Source: G965222505 sp965222505
Lineage (GTDB): Bacteria > Bacteroidota > Rhodothermia > Rhodothermales > DATKEJ01
Assembly: GCA_965222505.1 (NCBI GenBank)
Contig: OZ244956.1
Coordinates: 4,588,001 to 4,652,000, forward strand
Reading direction: 5' to 3'
Length of the DNA: 64,000 nt
Part shown: positions 26,351-35,236 of the stretch, in pieces
Layout: each line of letters opens with the position of its first letter
Numbering within the stretch: position 1 is the stretch's first letter
Made by a program: the position numbers and the translations under genes
Notes under the pieces: model-generated
The model's database searches: none
Told to the model about the DNA's origin: nothing
What the model saw: the letters and a program-made list of their open reading frames with translations, nothing else

Positions 26351-27526
26351 TTACTTCATCAACATCACCCGGCGGGTTTCGCTGAAGTTTTGGCCCGTGG
26401 CGCGGTAGAGGTAGAGGCCCGTGGGCAGGGTGCCCGCTTCGAAGGTGAAGGCCTGCCTCGTGTTGGCCGGCAGGGTGCCTTCAAAGAGCGTTTGCACGAG
26501 GCGGCCCAGGCCATCGTAGACCTCAATCCGGACGTCTTGTTCGTTGGCAACCGTCAGGGCGAATTGCGTAGACGGGTTGAACGGGTTCGGGTAGGCGGCG
26601 CTCAGGGCGTGGGTACCCGGCAGATCAATGACGGCCTGTACGGTTGGGCTGAATTCAAAGGTGCCGTCGAAGTCAATTTGCTTGAGGCGGAAACGGTGGG
26701 TACCCGGCGCGAGGTCCGTCACACGGAAGGTGTAGGATTGCGTAGCCTGGGTGGTACCGGCACCATCGACGTAGCCGATGGCCGTCCAGGGGAGGTCGGT
26801 GTCTACGGTAACCGGTGCGGTCTGGATTTCAAAACCGGCGTTGTCCGTTTCAGAGGCCGTGGCCCATTGCAGGAGCACATCGCCGTTTTGGGCCAGGGCG
26901 TCGAAGCCGGTGAGTTCAACAGGAAGTGGGGTGCGGGTGTAGGTGCCTACCGGGACAGGTGTAGCTGCACTGGCATTGGTGGATTCACCATCAAGAGCAT
27001 TGGGGCCGCTGAACGTCCAGTTGGCGATGTTAAAGGGCATTAGGTTCAAAGGAGAGGAGCCATCCGGGCCAGTGTCGTCTACACGGTAAGCCCAGCCGTC
27101 TAGATAATTCCAGCCAGCCAAGGGGCCGTTAATTGCGCCAAAGACGTCTACGACTGCGCCACTCATGAACAGTTCAATGGCATCGTCGCCGTTGATTAAC
27201 ATGGCACTGCTGGTGTAATCTGGAGCGAAGCCGAACCAGATTGGAAATTGGGTATTTTCGCTGGACACATAAATGAAATCCCCGGCAGTGGCTGCATCGG
27301 CGGGGAAGGTGAATTCTTCGCCATCGGAACCACCTAGGTTGTTGGCCGAGCCAAGGCCATAGATGCTCAAGTCGGCAATATCATTGATGACGTAGAGTTC
27401 AACGCCTTTGGGGGTCCCGCCAGTAAGGGGGCCATCATAGGCGGCTGTAATGACCAAGTCACTTTGTGCAAAGGAAGTTCCGAAGAGCAGACCTGCAAAA
27501 AGAGTAGATAGTAATATGCGTTTCAT
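26351..27526 (-). CDS. T9SS client with lamin-tail-like domain
   Basis: A 391-aa secreted protein. The ATG at 27526 gives a classic signal peptide (MKRILLSTLFAGLLFGTSFAQ); the upstream 66 codons are not credible. Residues 22-190 (DLVITAAYDGPLTGGTPKGVELYVIN, FIYVSSENTQFPIWFGF, NGDDAIELF) match the extracellular lamin-tail-like domain found with nucleases and other surface proteins. An adaptor (PVELTGFDALAQNGDV, ASETDNAGFEIQ, FRLKQIDFDGTFEFS) follows, then the sorting domain (AYPNPFNPSTQFAL, ending TRRVMLMK). No catalytic domain is present. It is probably a surface adhesion or scaffold protein. Confidence 0.87.
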   Translation of the reverse strand: MKRILLSTLFAGLLFGTSFAQSDLVITAAYDGPLTGGTPKGVELYVINDIADLSIYGLGSANNLGGSDGEEFTFPADAATAGDFIYVSSENTQFPIWFGFAPDYTSSAMLINGDDAIELFMSGAVVDVFGAINGPLAGWNYLDGWAYRVDDTGPDGSSPLNLMPFNIANWTFSGPNALDGESTNASAATPVPVGTYTRTPLPVELTGFDALAQNGDVLLQWATASETDNAGFEIQTAPVTVDTDLPWTAIGYVDGAGTTQATQSYTFRVTDLAPGTHRFRLKQIDFDGTFEFSPTVQAVIDLPGTHALSAAYPNPFNPSTQFALTVANEQDVRIEVYDGLGRLVQTLFEGTLPANTRQAFTFEAGTLPTGLYLYRATGQNFSETRRVMLMK

Positions 27527-27819
27527 AAGTCGCAAGGTTGGTGTGATAGAAAATGAATAGGCTGCGATGGGATGCAGAGAGACAGAAGCATATAACGGAA
27601 TATACAAAGCGCTGTCTAAGATCGCTGTTACTTTTTTGTATCTGTACTGATTTACCGGTAATTTGACCAACGCCAAGAAACCCAGGTGTTGGTGAAGGGT
27701 GATTGGACATTGGTGATTGGACATTTTCTATTCCCCAATCACAAATCACAAATCACCACACGAGGCGTAAGCCGACTGTACGTAGTAAATGACAAATTAC
27801 CAATAAATAGACCCTTCCC
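27527..27819. other. Intergenic region with heptamer repeats
   Basis: This gap between divergent genes holds tandem 7-mers of the GGTGATT/CACAAAT type (about 27695-27760). It also holds a 39-bp sequence (27751-27789) repeated in inverted orientation at 38076-38114. No gene is seen. Confidence 0.6.
27751..27789 (+). repeat. 39-bp dispersed repeat, copy A
   Basis: The reverse complement of 38076-38114 matches this segment with two differences. The shared core reads CACACGAGGCGTAAGCCG. Both copies are flanked by ATCACCAAT-type heptamers. Confidence 0.75.
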
Positions 27820-28773
27820 GTGTCCAAAAACATAACATCACTTCCTCAATTTGCCCGGTTTGCCTGGACGATGCTGGCCTACAACCTGATCGTGATGATG
27901 TGGGGGGCCTTTGTGCGGGCAACTGGCTCCGGTGCTGGTTGTGGCGACCACTGGCCCACATGCAATGGAACCGTGGTACCCCGAGACCCCTCTATAGCGA
28001 CCATGATCGAGTTTTCGCACCGGTTTACCAGTGCCATGGCCGGGGTTCTGGCTATTGTGTTGGTCATCTGGGCGTTTAGAGCCTACAAGAAGGGACACCG
28101 CGTTCGGAAAGCGGCGGTCGTGACGCTGATTTTAATGATCATTGAAGGGGGGATCGGAGCGAGCCTCGTCAAGCTGCAACTTGTGGCTGAAAATGCCTCC
28201 ATGGGTCGGGCGTTGGGCCTGGGGTTGCATCTCATGAACACGTTCTTACTCCTCGGGGCCATATCGCTGACGGCGTGGTGGGCCTCTACCCGGCCAGGCG
28301 GTGTATCCTATGCCGCCACCAAATTTACCGGTTGGCTCCGGGTAGGGCTCATCGGCATGCTGATCCTGGGGGCCAGCGGAGCCGTTACCGCCCTGGGGGA
28401 TACCCTCTTCCCATCCGGTAGTCTCGCCGAAGGGCTCAAGGCCGATTTTTCACCGACCTCCCACCTGCTCATTCGATTGCGCATCTGGCACCCGACGCTG
28501 GCCATCGCCGTCGGCGGATTTCTGGCGGTGCTTTCCGGGCTATTGATCGCATCCAAGGTTCATCCCCAGACCAAACTGATTGCTAAACTCCTTATTGGGG
28601 CGGTGCTCTTTCAGATCGCCTGGGGCTTTCTGAACGTCCTTGCACTTGCACCGGTCTGGATGCAACTGGTCCACCTCCTGACCTCCGATATTCTGTGGAT
28701 TTTGGTCGTCCTCCTGTTCGTGTCCACCCACGGGGCGTATGCCGGGTATCATCCGGGGTGGAAGCTGGAGTGA
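27820..28773 (+). CDS. ctaA: Heme A synthase, CtaA/Cox15 family
   Basis: A 317-aa inner-membrane protein of the COX15/CtaA family, which oxidises heme O to heme A for aa3-type cytochrome oxidase. It starts at a GTG. About eight transmembrane segments are present. The first loop has the family motif GAFVRATGSGAGCGDHWPTCNG, with the cysteine pair. Expected heme-ligand histidines are seen in EFSHRFTS, LGLHLMNT, RIWHPTLA and QLVHLLTS. Heptamer repeats precede it, and another short heptamer tract (28772-28793) separates it from def by 20 bp, so the two may be co-transcribed. No oxidase subunits are in the window. Confidence 0.92.
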   Translation: MSKNITSLPQFARFAWTMLAYNLIVMMWGAFVRATGSGAGCGDHWPTCNGTVVPRDPSIATMIEFSHRFTSAMAGVLAIVLVIWAFRAYKKGHRVRKAAVVTLILMIIEGGIGASLVKLQLVAENASMGRALGLGLHLMNTFLLLGAISLTAWWASTRPGGVSYAATKFTGWLRVGLIGMLILGASGAVTALGDTLFPSGSLAEGLKADFSPTSHLLIRLRIWHPTLAIAVGGFLAVLSGLLIASKVHPQTKLIAKLLIGAVLFQIAWGFLNVLALAPVWMQLVHLLTSDILWILVVLLFVSTHGAYAGYHPGWKLE

Positions 28774-28793
28774 TTACCAATCACAAATCACCA

Positions 28794-29309
28794 ATGATAA
28801 AGCCCATCCTCCTCCTCGGTCACCCAGCCCTGTATGAGTCCTGTGCGCCTGTCCAACGGGATGAACGGGATGCCCTGCGGCCTGTGGTGCAGGATCTGCA
28901 CGATACGCTGATGGACTTTCGGGCGAGGCACAACGCTGGCCGGGCCATCGCGGCCCCACAGATCGGGGTGATGAAACGGCTTGTTTACATGTATCTGGAG
29001 GAGCCGACGGTGTTTATCAATCCGGTGCTGGACGAACTGAGCGAGGCACAAGACGAACGCTGGGACGATTGCATGAGCTTCCCGGACCTGCTGGTGCGGG
29101 TCAAGCGTCACCGGTCTTGCCGGATTACGTTTCGGGACCTCGACTGGAACGAACACCGGTGGTCCCTCGAAGGAGACCTCTCCGAACTCCTGCAACACGA
29201 ATGTGATCACCTGGACGGCATCCTGGCGGTGGCCCGGGCCGTGGGGCCACGGGCCTTTGCGCTCAGGAGTCAAGTCAATCTCGTGCGTTCCTTTACTTTA
29301 CCAACATGA
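28794..29309 (+). CDS. def: Peptide deformylase family protein
   Basis: A 171-aa cytosolic metalloenzyme that removes the formyl group from nascent peptides. I chose the ATG at 28794 because IKPILLLGHPALYE is the usual beginning. All three motifs are present but the first two are altered. Motif 1 is GRAIAAPQIG (49-58), with Ala where GxGxAAxQ has Gly. Motif 2 is DDCMS (91-95) instead of EGCLS, keeping the metal ligand Cys93. Motif 3, HECDH (135-139), is intact. It may be an active deformylase or a divergent paralogue. The 3' end overlaps the convergent T9SS gene by 17 bp. Confidence 0.88.
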   Translation: MIKPILLLGHPALYESCAPVQRDERDALRPVVQDLHDTLMDFRARHNAGRAIAAPQIGVMKRLVYMYLEEPTVFINPVLDELSEAQDERWDDCMSFPDLLVRVKRHRSCRITFRDLDWNEHRWSLEGDLSELLQHECDHLDGILAVARAVGPRAFALRSQVNLVRSFTLPT

Positions 29310-30168
29310 CCTTCCGCGTTTCGGTGAACGTCGGGGTCTGGATGCGGTAGACGTACACGCCGCCGGAGAGTCCTTCACCGTTGATGCGGAAGGTACGGGT
29401 CTGGTGCGCTGGAAGGGTGCCGTCGAACAAGTTGCGTACCTGGCGGCCCATCATATCATACAGGTTGATCTGCACCTGTTGGTCGGTAGGTACGGCCAGC
29501 GCGAATTGGGCGTCCGTCGTAAACGGGTTCGGGTAGGCTTCCGACAGGCTAAACAGGTCCGGTACTTCGACGGCGGCTTCAACAACGGGGCTAAATTCAA
29601 ACGCACCGTCGAAGTCGATTTGCTTGAGCCGGAAGCGGTAGGTGCCGGCTTCCAGATCCGTCACGCGGTAGGAGTAGGTTTGTGGCTCCTGGGTTGTGCC
29701 GTATCCCTCAACAAAGCCCAGCGTTTGCCATTCGGGATTGGAAAAGGAAGAATGGGTGTGTACAGCTTTGGGTTGGGACATGGCATGCCATGTCCTTACG
29801 GCCACGGATTGCATCTGCAACTCAAACCCGGCATTGTTGATGCTGGCCACGCGTAAGGATGCCGCAGACGTAAGGGTAACGCCGTCGATGGTATCCCCTT
29901 CACGGATCGAAATGGTGCCGCTGTAGGCCGCGAATTCATTCGTGCCGGTGGCCGTTGTGAGGGAGCCGGTAAATCCCACGAGGCCATTGCCGTCTGTGAA
30001 AGGTGCGTTAACAGACGCCACAGGATCGCCGCCACTCAGGTCTCCGTCCTTGAGGATGACGTTGACGGGAACTTGTGCGTTTGCCGTATTCAACGGTGCC
30101 AACAGGGCCAAACCGAGGAGCAAGAAGAAGGACCAGTTTACCGGTCTCATGGTAGCGGAAGTGTGCAT
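29293..30168 (-). CDS. T9SS client, apparently internally deleted
   Basis: About 291 aa from the ATG at 30168 (30150 also possible); both give a signal peptide ending ANAQ. Residues 33-105 (VILKDGDLSGGDPVASVNAPFTDGNGLVGFTG) look like one or two NxxGxxAF-type repeats. These run straight into NAGFELQMQSV, which in the neighbouring clients is the middle of the adaptor domain; the usual PVEL...WQTASETD half is missing. The rest is normal (FRLKQIDFDGAFEFS, AYPNPFTTDAQFALAV, ending TRKVMLVK). A fusion by internal deletion is the simplest explanation. The frame is intact, so a product may still be made. Confidence 0.75.
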   Translation of the reverse strand: MHTSATMRPVNWSFFLLLGLALLAPLNTANAQVPVNVILKDGDLSGGDPVASVNAPFTDGNGLVGFTGSLTTATGTNEFAAYSGTISIREGDTIDGVTLTSAASLRVASINNAGFELQMQSVAVRTWHAMSQPKAVHTHSSFSNPEWQTLGFVEGYGTTQEPQTYSYRVTDLEAGTYRFRLKQIDFDGAFEFSPVVEAAVEVPDLFSLSEAYPNPFTTDAQFALAVPTDQQVQINLYDMMGRQVRNLFDGTLPAHQTRTFRINGEGLSGGVYVYRIQTPTFTETRKVMLVK

Positions 30169-30292
30169 AGTCGAATGGATTGGGTGAGAGGGACGGTCCG
30201 AAAAGATGACTTGGACCGTCATGGATGCGGGTCTAATATCGTTCCCTGTTTCTTAACAAGCAACCGGCTCATCGCCCCGGCTTCACCTGTTG

Positions 30293-31819
30293 TCACTTTG
30301 CAATCGTGGCGCCAAGCAGGGTGATGGCGTCGAACAGATCCTGCAACCGGCAGGACTCACACACCACCTGGCGGCCACTTACCACCTGTGTGGTTTCTAC
30401 ATCCAGGAGCCGGGTCGTGAGGGTATAGGTATTCCCCAACGCGCCGATGCTGCCCAGGACCACGTAATCGGCATTGAGCATCTTGCCGAGCGTCAGGCCG
30501 TCGGCCTCGGTGATGCCTTGTTTTTGCAACTCGAATTCCGAGAGTAGGGCATCCACGCGTAGCCGTTCCACCAGCCGGAGGTGGTTCAGGTTGGCGAGGT
30601 TGGTGGTCAGGACGTCGGCCACTACATCCGCGATGTTTTCAGAGACACCCCGGTCGTCGAAGGGGAGGATGGCGAGGGTTGTTGTGGAATCCGGGCTCAG
30701 GATGGGGGTTTGTTCTCCGATGACGCGGGTTCGCCCGGCCAGCGTAGGGAGGGATTCGCCGAGATCGGCGATGGAGTCGTCGGTTTGGCCTTCGATCTTC
30801 CAGACTTCTACACGACCCTCTTTGGTGCCTGCGGCCAGCCATTGGTCGTTCGGCGAGACGGCCAGCAGGTGTGGTGTATTCTGTGCCGTGACGGCGCTTT
30901 CGAGTTCGCCTTCTCGGAGGTCAACGAAGGCAAGGGTATTGCTTTTCTTACCGGCAATCGCAACCCGATCATTACCGGGGCCGAGGGCAATATGCCGGAC
31001 CTCGCCACTCGGATATTCGATGCGTTTGACCTCCATGCCAGATTCCCAATCGTAGGCCATCACCATGTCTCGCCGTTTGAGATCACCGGGCCGGGCGCGT
31101 CCGCGAACACCGCCTTTGGGCAGGGCTACTTCTTCCATCCCCACCACAAACACATTGGCATTTCGGTTGGTCGAGGCGGTATGGATTTTGGTTTTGGAGC
31201 CTTTAAGATCCCCGCCCTGTAACGTCAGCTTGCGCAAGCGCAGGAACGTGACCGGGTTCCAGCTTACGACCTCGCCCCGTTTGGAGACGGCAATGAGTTG
31301 ACTGCCCAGCCGGTCAAACCCCAGAAAGGTGATTTCATCCAGTTCGCGCTTGGCCTTGATGGTGCCCATCACGGCACGGGCGTTGAGGTCATAGAGGTGG
31401 ATGTGACGGTTGCGGTCGGCCACGGCCAGGAGCCGCCCCTGGCTGTCCAGGGCCACGTGCCGGGGCTTTTTGGGGGTTTCCCAGCTAAATGCTGGTGTGC
31501 TCCCGTAGCGGTCGTGCCACCAGACCCGGCCTGAGGCATCCACGCCGACCCAGGCGCTATCCCCTCGAACCATTCGCAGAAACAACACATCATCATCCAG
31601 GGTTGCCGAAAAGGCCATCTCGGCATGCGAGACGGTCCAACCCTGCACATGGCCTTTGTTGTCTCCGGCCAACAGGATGGTGCCGTCTGCCGAAAACGTA
31701 AGGGCCGTGATTTCCGAGAGGTCGGCCAGGGTCTTGTGGGGTACGAGCGAAAGATCCTGGGCGGCACACCACGTCCAGCTAAGACTGAGCAGGACCAACG
31801 GACGAAAGTAGCGCTTCAT
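30293..31819 (-). CDS. Exported WD40-like protein with CsgG/FlgO-like domain
   Basis: A 508-aa protein. The ATG at 31819 gives a signal peptide (MKRYFRPLVLLSLSWTWCAAQ). Residues 30-350 are WD40-like propeller repeats (ITALTFSADGTILLAGDNKGHVQGW, LLAVSPNDQWLAAGTKEGRVEVWK). Residues about 375-508 match the alpha/beta domain of CsgG/FlgO-type proteins (TLAILPFDDRGVSENIADVVADVL, RLVERLRVDALLSEFELQKQG, ADYVVLGSIGALGNTYTLTTRLLD). By family knowledge that domain sits at the outer membrane; here it lacks the barrel-forming part of CsgG. It lies 35 bp downstream of the beta-barrel gene and is likely co-transcribed with it. The role is unknown. Confidence 0.82.
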   Translation of the reverse strand: MKRYFRPLVLLSLSWTWCAAQDLSLVPHKTLADLSEITALTFSADGTILLAGDNKGHVQGWTVSHAEMAFSATLDDDVLFLRMVRGDSAWVGVDASGRVWWHDRYGSTPAFSWETPKKPRHVALDSQGRLLAVADRNRHIHLYDLNARAVMGTIKAKRELDEITFLGFDRLGSQLIAVSKRGEVVSWNPVTFLRLRKLTLQGGDLKGSKTKIHTASTNRNANVFVVGMEEVALPKGGVRGRARPGDLKRRDMVMAYDWESGMEVKRIEYPSGEVRHIALGPGNDRVAIAGKKSNTLAFVDLREGELESAVTAQNTPHLLAVSPNDQWLAAGTKEGRVEVWKIEGQTDDSIADLGESLPTLAGRTRVIGEQTPILSPDSTTTLAILPFDDRGVSENIADVVADVLTTNLANLNHLRLVERLRVDALLSEFELQKQGITEADGLTLGKMLNADYVVLGSIGALGNTYTLTTRLLDVETTQVVSGRQVVCESCRLQDLFDAITLLGATIAK

Positions 31820-31854
31820 AAAAGGATGAGGTGCAAAAGTATGAGGGAGCACGG

Positions 31855-32373
31855 TTACAGCAAGAAGCTGATGCCGGCTTGTATCAGGATCAGCTTGATG
31901 CCGTTTTCTTCGAGCGGGAAGAGGTAGGTGCCGCCGACGTCGAAGGCGGCATACCGGTTGAAGAAAAACTTGACCCCGGCATTGATACCGGCATTGCCCT
32001 GGTCCTGGTCATCACTGAGGTCCGATTTGAAAAACTGACCACCGAAGTAAGGCACCGTGGTGCCGTCGCCGGAGAGGAAGGAATAGACCAGAAAGACGCC
32101 TGCACCGAGGGTGCTGGTGGTTTCCGATCCGCCAAAGCCGGTGCCGGTTGTGGTAATGGTCAGGCTTGGGTAGGCTCCGATTTCCAGGCCATCGGTAAAG
32201 AAGTACCCCACTTTTCCCTGGAAGTTACCCAGGGAGAAAGAAAAGTCGTCATTGCCAACGGTTTGTGTATAGGAACCAGTGAGTTGGAGTTCGATGTCGC
32301 CTTGTTCCTGTTGGGCCAAAACCGGAGCAGTCATGATCATCAGGAGGAGCAGGGGAAGTGCAGTCGTTTTCAT
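31855..32373 (-). CDS. Small outer-membrane beta-barrel protein
   Basis: A 172-aa protein. The ATG at 32373 follows AAGGTT and gives a signal peptide (MKTTALPLLLLMIMTAPVLAQ). The rest alternates polar and hydrophobic residues in about eight strands (LQLTGSYTQTVG, GKVGYFFTDGLEIGAYPSLTIT, GAGVFLVYSFL, NAGINAGVKFFFNRYAAFDVGGTYLF) and ends in Leu-Leu after an aromatic, as in OmpA/OmpX-like barrels. No enzymatic motif is seen. It precedes the WD40/CsgG-like gene, so the two may form an envelope module. An open frame extending upstream to 32583 has no signal and is unlikely to be translated. Confidence 0.82.
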   Translation of the reverse strand: MKTTALPLLLLMIMTAPVLAQQEQGDIELQLTGSYTQTVGNDDFSFSLGNFQGKVGYFFTDGLEIGAYPSLTITTTGTGFGGSETTSTLGAGVFLVYSFLSGDGTTVPYFGGQFFKSDLSDDQDQGNAGINAGVKFFFNRYAAFDVGGTYLFPLEENGIKLILIQAGISFLL

Positions 32374-32466
32374 AAGAACCTTGCAGGTTATGCGGATGGA
32401 AAAGAGCGCCAACGCTAAAAGTCGGGAAAAGAAATGAGTATCCCAAGCGGTGTACCTGTGGGAGAT

Positions 32467-32503
32467 AAAAAAACGACCTGAACCGCCCGGCTTACCTTTC
32501 AGG
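32467..32503 (-). terminator. Terminator of the GH113-like gene
   Basis: On the minus strand CCTGAA (32503-32498) pairs with TTCAGG (32482-32477), followed by TCG and seven Ts (32473-32467). The hairpin includes the stop codon at 32492-32494. Confidence 0.5.
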
Positions 32504-33616
32504 CGGTGCCCCATACCATTTGGACAGCACGTTGGCAGCAGGTTTGTCCTGCGGGGTAAAGTCAATGGCGCGTCGGCCGGCACGGCGGCCGCCTTCGGGA
32601 TACCATTTCCAGATCAGCGCCCCGGCGGTCCAGGGTTTGTTCCAGAACGTTTGGAAGAACGCCTCATAGAGATTGGCTTGCAGGGTGAAATCGGGTTGGA
32701 TGTTGCCCACTTCTGAACGGTTGGGCCAGTGCCAGGGTTTTTCTGCGGCAAACGATACACTTCGGTAGCCGATTTCGGTAAAGAGCACGGGTTTACCGGT
32801 TTTTTCCTGGATGGCGGCGATGGCATCGTGGTGTTTTTTCCAGCCCGTCAACAGGTCCTCCAACGTCGGGTTGGGCTTTTTGGATACCGGGAAATAGGCC
32901 TGGATGCCGATGAAGTCAAGCTCATCCCAAAACGTGACCTCCTCATATTCTTTGTACCAATTGGCCCCATAGGTCAGTTTGCCGCTGTAGACCGCCCGTA
33001 CGTCCCGAATCAATCCGCGCCAAAAGTCAGGGCGTTGGCGTACTGTACTGGCCAGTTCGGTCCCGATGCAGAGTACATCTGCCCCGATGCGTTCGGCCAG
33101 GCGGGCATAGTGCATCATAAACTTGCGGTAGGTGGATTCCCAGCGTTGCCAATCGGCTTCATTTTCAAAGGCGATGGCATCTCGCCATTTCTTTTTGATG
33201 ACCTTTTTGCCCTGGTAAAATTCCTCAGCGGCGCTGTTGCTGAGCCAGATGTGCGGCTTGAGGATGATTTTGAGGCCGTATTTTTGGCCTTGCGCTGCCA
33301 GTTCAGCAATGCCGGTATCGCCCTCGGTGTAATACCGAGCCTCGGTTCGCAGTTTAACTTCCGGGCTGTTGTAGGCTTCTTGCCAGCCAAAAGGGGTGAC
33401 CGACAAATGGGTGATACCATGCTGCCGGAGTTGGGTGAACGTCTCTGCCGGAGGTTTGGCCCGCGCATCAAACGTGACCCCTTGAACCTGGCTGGTGTTG
33501 TGTGGGGGCAGAGGGGCTGATTTCGCTTCGGGGGCCGGAGCCGGACGGAGCCAGCCCACCAGAACGAGTGCACCGGCGCAAATCAGCGCCAGGAAGAGAA
33601 GAAAAAAACGAGACAT
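32492..33616 (-). CDS. GH113-like glycoside hydrolase
   Basis: A 374-aa exported or membrane-anchored TIM-barrel enzyme. Residues 1-22 are a single hydrophobic N-terminal segment followed by a Pro/Ala linker. The barrel begins at GVTFDARAKPPAETFTQLRQHGITHLSVTPFGW and includes LKIILKPHIWLS. The likely acid/base is Glu187 in CIGTELAS and the likely nucleophile Glu281 in LFTEIGYRS, both on strands expected for clan GH-A. The overall pattern matches family 113 (beta-mannanase and relatives). The substrate is inferred, not shown. It has its own hairpin terminator and a repeat-rich upstream region. Confidence 0.85.
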   Translation of the reverse strand: MSRFFLLFLALICAGALVLVGWLRPAPAPEAKSAPLPPHNTSQVQGVTFDARAKPPAETFTQLRQHGITHLSVTPFGWQEAYNSPEVKLRTEARYYTEGDTGIAELAAQGQKYGLKIILKPHIWLSNSAAEEFYQGKKVIKKKWRDAIAFENEADWQRWESTYRKFMMHYARLAERIGADVLCIGTELASTVRQRPDFWRGLIRDVRAVYSGKLTYGANWYKEYEEVTFWDELDFIGIQAYFPVSKKPNPTLEDLLTGWKKHHDAIAAIQEKTGKPVLFTEIGYRSVSFAAEKPWHWPNRSEVGNIQPDFTLQANLYEAFFQTFWNKPWTAGALIWKWYPEGGRRAGRRAIDFTPQDKPAANVLSKWYGAPPER

Positions 33617-33694
33617 CGTGATACAGGTAAAGGGAGGATGTACTAAAAACGTCGAATGGGGTCAGGATGTTGCGTTTGAAATTTTGTATGTTAG

Positions 33695-33830
33695 TTGTAC
33701 GCTCGCGGTCTGAGGTCATTGAGCCACAATGTGGAAAGGTGTTGAGGCCGCGCGCGTGTTCATTGTACGCTCGCGAAGAGCCATACAAATCGCAATGTAA
33801 AAAGTCGTCCAGGCGCTCGCTGTTGTCCGT
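33695..33830. repeat. Two tandem ~68-bp repeat units
   Basis: Units start at TTGTACGCTCGCG (33695 and 33763), a period of 68. Each has CGCTCGCG, a central CACAATG/CGCAATG and a closing GGC(C)GC..CGC block. A third unit lies at 35706-35770. The pair fills much of the 282-base gap before the aminotransferase gene. Confidence 0.65.
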
Positions 33831-33898
33831 TGTCCACTTCAAGGGTGACCCTGCAACGGACCACTGACCAAGGACCCCATTAATAAACCCTTCCAATC

Positions 33899-35191
33899 AT
33901 GAACCGCCGTCATTTCCTGAATACCCTGGGTGGCCCGGCTGCTGCCGTTGCTTGGGGGACCTTCGACACTGCATTGCTTTCGCAGATTGGCCGGCATCTG
34001 GCCCAACATCCCGGCACGCCGGAAGAAGTGGCCCGCGATGAAGCCTTCTGGCATGAAGTCCAGCAAGCGTTTACCGTAGACCGCACACTCATCAACCTGA
34101 ACAACGGGGGGGTCAGTCCGGCCCCGCGCATTGTGCAGGAGGCCATGAAGCGGCACCTCGACTATTCCAACGAAGCGCCGGTCTATACGATGTGGAAAAT
34201 CCTGGAGCCACAGCGCGAAGGGGTGCGCCAACAACTGGCCCATACGTTCGACTGTGATGCCGAGGAAATCGCCCTCACCCGAAATGCCTCCGAAGGCTTG
34301 CAAATCTGCCAACTCGGGTTCGATCTGAAGCCCGGCGACGAAGTGCTCACGACGACGCACGATTACCCCCGGATGATTACCACCTGGAAGCAACGGGAAC
34401 GCCGGGAAGGCATCGTGCTCAAACAATTCCCCATCCCGATTCCAGCGGAAGACCCGGACGAGATCGTGCGGCTGTTTGAAGCCAACATCACGGAAAAAAC
34501 ACGCCTCATCCTGATGTGCCACATCATCAACATTACCGGGCAAATCCTGCCGGTGAAAAAAGTAGTGCAGATGGCACGGGCTAGGGGCATTCCGGTCATT
34601 GTAGACGGTGCACACGCACTGGCACACTTCGACTTCAAGATGCCTGACCTGGATTGCGATTACTACGCCTCAAGTTTGCACAAGTGGCTCCTGGCACCCC
34701 ACGGCACCGGCTTTTTGTATGTGCGCAAGGACAAGATCGCCGCCCTCTGGCCGATGATGGCCGCGCCGGAAAAGATGGGCACGGACATCCGCAAGTTTGA
34801 GGAAATTGGGACCCACCCGGCCGCCAACTACCTCGCCATTGCCGAGGCCCTGGCCTTTCACAACGGCATCGGTGGGGTACGCAAGGAAGCCCGCCTTCGG
34901 TACCTGCGCGATTACTGGGTCGAACGCCTCCTGCAACACGACCGCATCCGCCTGCACACCAGCCTCAAGCCGGAATTTTCCTGCTGCATCGCCACGGTGC
35001 AAATCGAAGGGGTCGATACCCGGAAACTTGCTGAACACCTGTGGGATAAGCATCGGATCATTGTGGTCCCCATCGTGCATGAGGAATTCGAGGGGCTGCG
35101 CGTCACGCCCAACCTCTACACCACCATTGACGAACTGGATCGGTACATTGGGGCGATGGAACACGTGGTGGAGCATGGGCTGCCGAGTTAA
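33899..35191 (+). CDS. Tat-exported class V aminotransferase-fold enzyme
   Basis: A 430-aa PLP-dependent enzyme of the aminotransferase class V fold, close to isopenicillin-N-epimerase-like and cysteine-desulfurase-like proteins. The N-terminus NRRHFLNTLGGPAAAVAWG is a twin-arginine signal (Arg3-Arg4), suggesting export as a folded, cofactor-loaded protein. The PLP site is visible: Asp236 and His239 in VDGAHALAHFDF and Lys262 in SSLHKWLLAPHGTGFLYV. Ser/Thr phosphate contacts are near RNASEGLQ. The substrate is unknown; epimerase, lyase or desulfurase chemistry is possible. A RidA-type lipoprotein gene follows 45 bp later. Confidence 0.88.
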   Translation: MNRRHFLNTLGGPAAAVAWGTFDTALLSQIGRHLAQHPGTPEEVARDEAFWHEVQQAFTVDRTLINLNNGGVSPAPRIVQEAMKRHLDYSNEAPVYTMWKILEPQREGVRQQLAHTFDCDAEEIALTRNASEGLQICQLGFDLKPGDEVLTTTHDYPRMITTWKQRERREGIVLKQFPIPIPAEDPDEIVRLFEANITEKTRLILMCHIINITGQILPVKKVVQMARARGIPVIVDGAHALAHFDFKMPDLDCDYYASSLHKWLLAPHGTGFLYVRKDKIAALWPMMAAPEKMGTDIRKFEEIGTHPAANYLAIAEALAFHNGIGGVRKEARLRYLRDYWVERLLQHDRIRLHTSLKPEFSCCIATVQIEGVDTRKLAEHLWDKHRIIVVPIVHEEFEGLRVTPNLYTTIDELDRYIGAMEHVVEHGLPS

Positions 35192-35236
35192 GACAAGAGA
35201 TTATTTATTGGTGATTGACATTGAACATTTTGATCC

